DNA from: Oscarella lobularis
Taxonomy: Eukaryota > Porifera > Homoscleromorpha > Homosclerophorida > Oscarellidae
Assembly (NCBI RefSeq): GCF_947507565.1
Contig: NC_089184.1
Span: forward strand, 558,001 to 622,000
Direction: 5' to 3'
Length of the DNA: 64,000 nucleotides
Positions 56,260 to 64,000 of the stretch are shown here, piece by piece (position 1 is the stretch's first letter; every line of letters begins with the position of its first letter). A model generated the notes under the pieces. That model was not told the origin of the DNA. It made no database searches and saw only the letters and a list, made by a program, of their open reading frames with translations. The position numbers and the translations under genes were made by a program.

Positions 56260-59200
56260 ATGAATCGCTTCGCTCGGAGGATTGCGCTGGTCGTAATAAC
56301 GAGTGAGAAGTCTTCCTAGTCTGTCAGCCATCTAAACGAGTTCTCGTGTATTCGCCAGTCACGATCGCGTCGACTTTGATCGCTCTCCTCTGCGAAAAAG
56401 CACCGGTCGAACTTCTCGTTGACGAGGAGCTTCGTCTCGACAACGTTAGAGGCAGTTTTAAATCGATTCAGAGCTCTTCTTCGCCGAAAGACGCCGACAC
56501 AGCAGCTCACTCGCCCGCGGTCGCGAGAAAAATCGACGTCGACATCCCTACCAGAGCCTTTTTCGACGCGATCGCGCAGAGCGACGACTTCAGAAAGCAA
56601 GATCATCAACTAAAATGGATAAAACAGAGAATCACAAGGTGTCCCAAGAATCGACGACGTCTATTTCTCATACATTCACCCTTCTTCCCCTTCAGACTTT
56701 CGAAGCTTTGGGAGAAGGCGCGTCGGGCCGTATTCGCTCGGAGACCGTCTCTTTTTGAGAGACCAAAACGAATTTTGATTTTTCCGGGCCTCGTGAGAAA
56801 CTTTAATTAATTAACGACAAGACTGGATATATGTATTGATATTTGCGTTTTCTGAACGAAAGCTCTCCGAGTACAGTGCGTACGATTTTGCAACCAATGC
56901 ATTCAAGGTAGGACGTCTATTTTATTTTCGAAGACATGCTGTCTGCACACGTGTGCTTCTTCAGGGGGGTTACCTTGGCGAATTGGTACAGTGGAGTGAT
57001 CTCATTGCTGTAAGACGAATGTGAGATATTCTCGCAGTTGGAATTGTCTTCTTTAGGCGGTTTACGCCCTGAAGCACGACGTGACCGTCTTGACAAGGAA
57101 GAAGATGTTAGAGTCATTTATAAGAAAATCGGACGGTAGGCTTTTCCGGCTGTGAAGAGCAATTTTTGACGGATTATTTCTGAAACAGATATAGATATTG
57201 TTTATACTGATTATATTGGCCTGCATGTATTTAGAGATCTATGGATTTTTCCCAAGCTAAAGGTACATCGTGAGACCACTAGCGTCATTACGACCGTGGA
57301 CGTGTTGTTTTTAGTGCAAATTCAGAATAGTAGACTCTTTTGGAACGGAACCTTTGTGTGAGTTCCTAATAATAAGAGTGCGTTTCCTATTTGATTTTCT
57401 GTCTCTAGTCAACTTCAGAACGAAAAATTGGAGTCCGGATACGTGGGAAATGTTCAGCAATTGGGCCTTTGAAGACACTCGCCAGTACCTCACGTTTTTT
57501 CCTCACACGCCGGACAACTCTTTTCTTGGATTTGTAATTGAACTCGGATCGGTGGATTCAGCTGAGAAAAAGAACTACGGAGTCATATATGGAAAAGAAG
57601 GTGAAATCAATTCTACTCAACTTCTGTGTGTGCAAGTGGCTTCTAGGACGATTTTTCTCTGGAAAGGAAAATTATTTGAATACTATAAGAGACACTTTTG
57701 AACTTTATGCTACATCAAAAGTATTGTCAGTTAATTTTCAGCGGCAATTTTTGAACTCCTTTACTTTTCTAGGACACTCTTTCGTCATCTCTGAGAAGAA
57801 TAAAAAATTTAGGTAGGCGAATATTAAATTTATGAAATCAATTATAAACTTTGATGCACTCAGGAATACTCACTTCTGAAAAACTGCAAGAGTACGTTTG
57901 CATGAGGTGAATGTATAGCAAGAAATTATAGTCTATTTAGTTTACTTGCAAAAGCCAAGATTTTCGTTGGCATGGGATTTCCCTACGACGGTAAGCACGT
58001 ATGCTTGTTTCCGCAACTTAACGCAAAATTTCTTAGGTCCTGCGCCTCTGGAGGCTCTTGCGCACGGGTGCGTGTTTCTCCAACCCAAATTCAATCCTCC
58101 TCGATCGGCGAAGAACGATGTGCTAAAGACGCCTGTTTCGACTCGAGCTATGCAATTAATTTTTGTTGTTAGGAATTCTTCAAGGGGAAACCGTCGAGTA
58201 GAAGCCTATCTTCTCAAAATCAATATCTGGAAAAACTCGTTGGAGAGCCATACGTAATGTGGACGTGTTTTTGGGGAGATTGCTTATTTTGAGGATGCCT
58301 CTCTCTAGGTCATCAGTATTGACATGAAAAACGTCGAAGAAACCAAAGCAGCACTTCAAAAAATAAGGGGTTCGTGTGGTTACCTGACAGATTTGCCGTG
58401 TTTATAAGCGTGATTTCAGATTCTCCTGCTTTGCAGCCTTTTGTTCCCTATGAATTTACAGCGGAGGTTTTAGAGAGTTTCTTCCCCAGAGCGATTGGTG
58501 TGACTAATTTGTTAATTAAGGGATTTCTCGAGAGAGTAGGAGTCTACATCCAAAATCAGAATTTCTGCGATGGCGTCAACTTGGCCGAGGGAAAAAAGGG
58601 TAGACCAACCAATTTGATTTTGTGATTTTGTAAAACTGTTTTTGTGAAGCTTCAGCAAGCTCGTTCTTGACTGGGCATCGTCCTGGTGAGGCGATAGATG
58701 GAAAGCTAGATCAAGACACCTGTTTTTGGTCTGAGAAAAAAGTGTCTTCCTGGTGGGAGGTCGACTTGGGAAAGATAATTAAAATTCGAAAAATTCGAGT
58801 GATAAACATGGCAGGCTCAAGTTGAATATATGGGCTCTAGCCGCATTAGTAATTTCTTTCTTTTTAGTTTGACTGGTATTTAGCAAAGTCGTGGAAAAGC
58901 GCTTTTATTGCACCATTTAAAATTCGCTTGCTAGCAAGCAATCACAGGTGATTAGAAGAACAGCAGCTACGGTTTTGTTTATTCATGTTTATACACGTAC
59001 TCTAGTGAAGCCACTAAAAGAGATTTTTTGGACTCGAGGTCAGACAACAGAACTCGTTTCTTCGCAATACCCTACACTGATTTCTTCTTAGGCTGTTTTA
59101 CGTTTGGACCGGTATAGAAAAACGAGCGCGTTTTCTTCGCTTGTCTTCTCTAAACTACAATGGTATAAAGGAGAAGCTTTGTTGCTTCACTGTGAGCATC

Positions 59201-59839
59201 AACTTTTTTTAGAACCTCGATATTTCGTCGTGTGCAACGTGGAAGTATATCCTTCCCTACCGGAGAAGAGAGTCATCTGGCCTGGTATAGTAGTCAAACC
59301 GCGTCTCTTTGTGATCTCTTTTGCATTCGCTCTTAGATCCGTCTTTATTGGTGACTCATATGTCGACAATCGGTGAAAGTTGCACTGACACTTGCAGCGG
59401 TCATGGATTGGTACAAGTGCCCTATTCTGATTCCAAGTCATAGCTGACAGCATTTTTAGGTTTGTGAACGATCCTATTTTCGTCTTATCAACTCATTTGC
59501 CGTAAGCTGGCATAAAACAGTCGACAAATATGTGATATATCTCTCTATAAAGGAAATCCTGAAGTATGGCAATTGCAAGGAAAAGAAGTCGATCTCCGGC
59601 AGGCATGGGCAACTACTTTTTGCAGCCGTACAGCAATTGATTTCTTTTCTAGTTTGAGTTACCTTCTTCCCGCTGTGTCTGCTGAGTCAGATACCTGTTA
59701 CGTCAATGACGACGAACCTACTCTCTTTAGCTGTGCTGGAAGCTCTTCCTTTGTGGTGAATGGGCAGAAGGCGAATTACAAGAGACTATGTCCCTGTAGA
59801 TCTTATCGGAAACATCAAATTGCTCTTCCGGTGGAATAA
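56260..59839 (+). CDS. MGAT5: MGAT5-type N-acetylglucosaminyltransferase V with inserted discoidin domain
   Basis: MGAT5 adds the beta-1,6-GlcNAc branch to N-glycans in the Golgi. A type II anchor is formed across the first intron (MNRFARRIALVV joined to TIASTLIALLCEKAP). The catalytic exons include YLGELVQWSDLIA, AVYALKHDVTVLTRKKMLES, RIVDSFGTEP, TFFPHTPDNSFLGFVIELGS, GMGFPYDGPAPLEALAHGCV and FNPPRSAKND, all diagnostic. Between NQNFCDGV and the C-terminal Cys-rich region lies an F5/8 type C (discoidin) domain in several exons (about 58650-59275): GHRPGEAIDGKLDQDTCFWS, SSWWEVDLGKIIKIRKIRVI and the end RYFVVCNVEVYPSL. The normal MGAT5 tail follows (SCTDTCSGHGLVCERSYF, LFSCAGSS, KRLCPCRSYRKHQIALPVE). 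Vertebrate MGAT5 lacks the discoidin domain. About 20 short exons. The stop lies in AATAAA (59836-59841). Confidence 0.88.
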
Positions 59840-59921
59840 AGAAATCTCATTTAGTCTTTTTGAATTCCCGCGCAACGAACCGTGTACTCGTGACGTCTTA
59901 CCCGTATGTTCTCTGGTCTCT

Positions 59922-62900
59922 ATGGACGACCGATTATGGTGGTTCGCCACCAAACTCCAAGAAGCTTTCACCTTCGGCGCCCTCGACAGTCCGACGCTTT
60001 TGGAAGACTTTCTCACAACTCCTGAAACGGCCGATCTAATCAGCATCTTCCTCACAGCCGCCGGACCGACGAAATTGTTTTTCTACTGCGACCGCGCGCA
60101 ACTCGATAGTTTATCAACGCGTAACTTGACGCTGTCGTCCAGCCTGCTGCCAGAACGTCTTCGAAACGGCTCGACATGCCTCTATTTCCTCAAAACGGCT
60201 CCGATCGACGTGCGCCGTCTCGAAGAGGAGATCTCCTGCGGCAAAATAAGCGGCTCGTCGCCTCTCGTCGGTCTCGATTTGGCGCTAAGAGGCGTCTACA
60301 GTCACTACGTCGAGGCAATCGACGAAAAGGCGACGGACGGCGTCCCGCTGCGCTCGCTCGTCGATCATCTATCGTCTTCGATCCGATCGACGTCAAAAAC
60401 GTCGGGAAATCGACGAATGCGACTCGAAGAGCCGTCCGACGAGCTGATCGACGAGTTGAAACGACTCCAGGTGGCCGGTCGGCAAAATTTGTCGTCGACT
60501 TCGACGAATTCGATTAGTGAAGCGGAGAAATTGGTCGGCGAATGGTTCGTCGTCATCGAGGGATTGCTTCTCACGGGCGTCGAAGAAAGGCGAATATTTG
60601 ACGTATAATTTTTCAAAAAAATTTTTTCGAAACATTTGGGGGTTTAGGTCGACGGTGACGTCGGGGCCTTTGAGCGAGTTGGAGAGATGGAAGCGGAGGA
60701 GAGATTTGCTTCTATTTATCACGGAACAATTGAAGACGAAACGATGCAATCTCGTTTTGGCTCACCTTGTGCAAACCAAGTCCCGATTGGTCAAACGCTG
60801 GAAGCAGATCAATGCGAAGTAACACTGCCTTCTATCAGTTTTTGACGTCATAAAAATATTTTATTATGACGTCAAAATTTTAATTTTGTTTAATTGTCGG
60901 GAATTGCGTTTAGCATTACTGACGCTGTCAACGAGGCGAAGGACAAGGTTCACTATTTGGAATCGCTGAAGCAATTCTTCGATCGTCTCGACAAACCCGA
61001 TGCCGTGCCTCAGGATGCGTCCGATGTCGTTCGTCAACTCACGGCGGCCATAAAGAGTGTGGAAAGCACGTCGAGACACCACGCCAAGACGGGTTTTCTT
61101 GGGCTCGTTCTTTCCGAGGCACGAGAACTTCATGCATCATATCTCATAGATACGACGTCTCTTGTTTTAGGTTTCATTTCAGCTGATGACTTTGTGTGTG
61201 AACCACTTGCGAAGATACACTACGACGAACGAGGGACAAGACGGCTTTTGGATGAAAATCCGAAACGAAATCGACGACAAATTGACGTCAACAGGCGACG
61301 AAAGTCGTCGCCACAGCACCTCGACCCTCATCGATGAATGCACGAACTTGCTAACGACGTTCAAGGAGTCGATGGAAGATTTGTACGAGTCATTGAGACA
61401 TTTTAACAGCGCCGCCAGACGAAACGGACGAACGCCGAGTTCCGCTCGTCTCGACGCGACGTCCACTCCGGCTCCGCTTTCGTCGCCCGTCGCCAGCAAT
61501 TCGTCCCACGGTCGTCGATCGTCGTCGAAAAACGATTCGAGTTCTCCCGGCTTGGGACTCGTCGATCTTCACGATATTTTCGCGCGCTTGTTTGCGTTCG
61601 AAAAGCGCTTGCACGACGTCGCCGACGTCGTTGGCACTCTCGATCAATTTTCCAGTCTTTCGGCGGCGTTGATCGGCGCCCCTTGGATCATCGCGAACGC
61701 GTTCGACACTTTTTTCCAGAAGGCGAACGAAGAAAGCGACGAAACGAATGGAAAGGTGCCGTTCGTTGCGAGAATGCAAGGTTTACCGGGACGTTCCGTT
61801 GAAGTGATGATGACTGTTAAGGAAGAGGAGACGGAGGAGACTGGATTAGGTGTCGCCGAACTGCCGGCGTCGAGTCCCACTGAGGAAAGTCGCACTGTCG
61901 ACGATAGTGACAATAAGACGAAAGGAGCCGACAGTGAAAACGATGGCGACGAGAATGTCGACGATGACGACGATGACGACGATTTGGGAATTCGTGAGGA
62001 GACCGGTAGCTCTTCTGAAAGCGAGACGAAAGACGTTGGAGTGGGACGAGGAGGTGATGACGATACCGACGACGACCCGGAAACTCTAAGTGAAGAGGAA
62101 AGCGTTGTGCGAGGCGGCGACGTCGCCTTTGCGCACGATGACGACGGCGACGGCGAGAGGGAGACGAACGTTGCTGCTGTTTTGCAAGATGCCTTGGCGT
62201 ATTTAATAAGTTGGATGTCAAGCGTGTGCCCCACTTTGGACGTCGTTTTTGCCTTGACCGGGAAGAGCGGCTCTCTTTTTCCTTCGACTCATCAAGTGTT
62301 CTGTCTTAAAATGGAGCAACTAGAGGAGTGTCTGTGCAAGTATTATCTCAAGGTTTCTAAAAGTAATCGTGCACGAAAAAATGGCCCAATTTTTTTCCGC
62401 AGAGTGTCGTGGGTGAAAAATGGACTGCAAGTCGGATGCTTGATCTATTAGTTCGGTGAGATGATCTGTCACAGCGAAAGCATTCCGAGTACATCGTCTC
62501 GTCTTACAGATTTAAAAGTGTTGAGAAACGACCCATGCTTTCTCTTGTTCTCAGCGACAAATATCTTCAAGCGTTCGACGCCTACTATAAAGAATTGAAA
62601 AATGTCGTTAATGAATACGAGCAAAGAAAAGTAGTCGATTGAGTCATCTTCGTTCGCAGTAGTTTCTGACGACTCGGTTTTCTTTAGAGCAGCCAAACGG
62701 TCGTGACCGACGTTTCGTCGGTTTTTGGAGCCATCTCATGGAGTAGGCACCTGTTTCAGCGCATTGAGAGCCCAATGCAATTGCTCAAGGAAAGCAAAAC
62801 GGTGTCTCAATATTCGGTAACCAAAGTATACAAATAGAAGAAATTGCGCCTTTGATTAAATATTGTAGGATTTTAACAATGCCGTAAAACTTTACAACAA

Positions 62901-64000
62901 AGTAGCTACTGCTTTGATGACGTTTGAATCGCTGTGGTTCAGCGAGTGGTGTCGTCAAATCGATTCGTGCAAGGCAGGACTGACTGCTCCTCTGCTGAAA
63001 TACATTCCTGCTGCAAATTCACAGACAAGACGCCTCGTAGTCAATGTCGATAAGAAGTAAAGAAATTTTTTGAAAAATATTAGAGTAGTTTATCTTTGTC
63101 TCTTCTAGTGTCTTGTCTCTAATGTCTGAAGCAAAGCAATTGCAGACCTTGGGTCTCAAGGTACCCGAGAGTGCTCTTTCCGTCCTGAAAATGGTAACAG
63201 AATGCAGTGGACGGTAGAGCAGAGATAATACTCGTCGTTTTCTATAGGAGAAACAGTTCAAGACGTATCATAAACTCCTTCAGCATTTGCTTCGCGCCCA
63301 CGACGAAGCCATCGAGACGTTCAGTCCGGCGATAGCGTCTGTTCTCCCCGATTACGCCTCCTTTCTTCTCAAGCATCTCCAGCCTGGATGGGTGTCGGTG
63401 ACGTGGGATAGCATGAATATCGACGCTTTTTTACACCAGGCCACCGCCGCCGTAGAGAAAGTGAAAGCCGTCACGACAAAGGCGAATTCTGTCTTGACCG
63501 AAGTCGATCAATTTGTTGCCAGGATCGAAAACGAACCGCTGTTGGTTGAAAAAGACATTTTGACGTCTCGACCTTGGGTAAGGAAAATGCAGCAAATTTT
63601 TCCCCAAAAAACGGGCTTTTTCTAGAACTGCTTTGATTTTGATATTCGAACGACGAGCACCGTTGTTTCGAGGACGTCTGTCGTTCGTTCGCTTATTCTC
63701 CTCGTTGAATGCCGCCTAGCTGAACTAGTCGTCACGGTGGATCAGTGCACGAGAGAGATCCAAATACGCTCGAGTTCTCCAAAAAAAATCAAGCAGAAGC
63801 AGGCCAAAGAAGAAATAAAAACGTCCTCAGAGATGCTATCGCAATATGCGCGACTAGTGGCAAACGCTCTAAAGCGCAACGTCGCTCTCTCGCTCCGCTG
63901 TCTTTCGCAGAATCTCAGCAAACGCGTTCTCTTCTCGACTTCAGTAGAGAACGTGTTTCCAGCTCTAGTCGTCAACCCAGACCTCGAGCAGATTCAAAAA
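59922..64000 (+). CDS. DNAH5: Outer-arm axonemal dynein heavy chain (DNAH5/8 type), N-terminal part, runs off window
   Basis: Motor heavy chain of the ciliary outer dynein arm; only the tail (DHC_N1) region is here. The ATG at 59922 gives MDDRLWWFATKLQEAFTFGA, then LFFYCDRAQ and CLYFLKTAPIDVRRLEEEIS, as in the DNAH5/8 N-terminus. Further exons: GPLSELERWKRRRDLLLFIT, RLVKRWKQI, ITDAVNEAKDKVHYLESLKQ, DIFARLFAFEKRLHDVADVV and, near the window end, RNVALSLRCLSQNLSKRVLF and NVFPALVVNPDLEQIQK. These follow the DNAH5 order, though DNAH8 is not excluded. An unusual acidic insert (about 61810-62165: runs such as NVDDDDDDDDLGIREE) interrupts the tail after GRSVEVMMTVKEEE. The start lies 82 bp after the MGAT5 stop. 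The motor domain is outside the window. Confidence 0.9.

Overview
This is nuclear DNA from an animal with a very compact genome. The evidence is animal-type gene families (UNC13 with C1, C2 and MUN domains, outer-arm dynein heavy chain, casein kinase 1 gamma, amnionless, MGAT5), genes split by many short GT-AG introns (mostly about 45-100 bases), AATAAA poly(A) signals, and gene spacings of tens of bases. Death-domain and NB-ARC genes without any neuron-specific context, plus a GH3 glucosidase, fit an early-branching animal. A homoscleromorph sponge (Oscarella-like) is my best guess; it is an inference, not something the sequence proves.

Layout. 1-6468: the 3' part of EFL1 (60S ribosome maturation), meeting tail-to-tail a Death/NB-ARC/TPR STAND NTPase. 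6494-10335: a ClC-7-like H+/Cl- exchanger. 10336-11413: a possible small gene and a chain of hairpins. 11414-16472 (-): a full ABCB1-like exporter. 16951-18559: ETFA. 18639-about 26012 (-): UNC13. 26077-27777: acid sphingomyelinase. 27879-29488: a secreted glycosidase-like protein. 29830-30722: a 22-bp minisatellite. 31064-35317: NDUFA6 (-), CNOT10, group XII phospholipase A2. 35402-38381 (-): GH3 glycosidase. 38515-41882: DUF1761 protein, PIGP (-), USE1, a small membrane protein, NDUFA13 (-). 42083-44346: CSNK1G. 44734-46840 (-): two secreted proteins, one a three-module cysteine-rich protein and one Asp-rich. 47259-51836: a small Death-domain protein, PDCD7 (U11-59K), TACO1, ELP6 (-). 51872-56087: two tandem amnionless genes. 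56260-64000: an MGAT5 carrying a discoidin domain, then the start of a DNAH5/8-type dynein heavy chain that runs off the window.

Architecture. Nine neighbouring pairs are divergent, several with start codons only 25-80 bp apart, so shared bidirectional promoters look like the rule. Several same-strand neighbours are under 100 bp apart, and four genes (EFL1, PDCD7, TACO1, MGAT5) have their stop codon inside an AATAAA motif. The genes do not form one pathway, although mitochondrial (NDUFA6, NDUFA13, ETFA, TACO1), endolysosomal/membrane (ClC-7, SMPD, AMN) and innate-immune-like (Death, NB-ARC) themes recur.

Most notable observation: intron 1 of PDCD7, a gene for a U11 snRNP protein, holds two perfect U12-type 5' splice-site motifs in tandem (48454-48475). 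This is the layout of the U11-binding splicing enhancer (USSE) known to autoregulate the U11-48K and U11/U12-65K genes. Exon boundaries throughout were inferred by eye from splice consensus and protein family knowledge.
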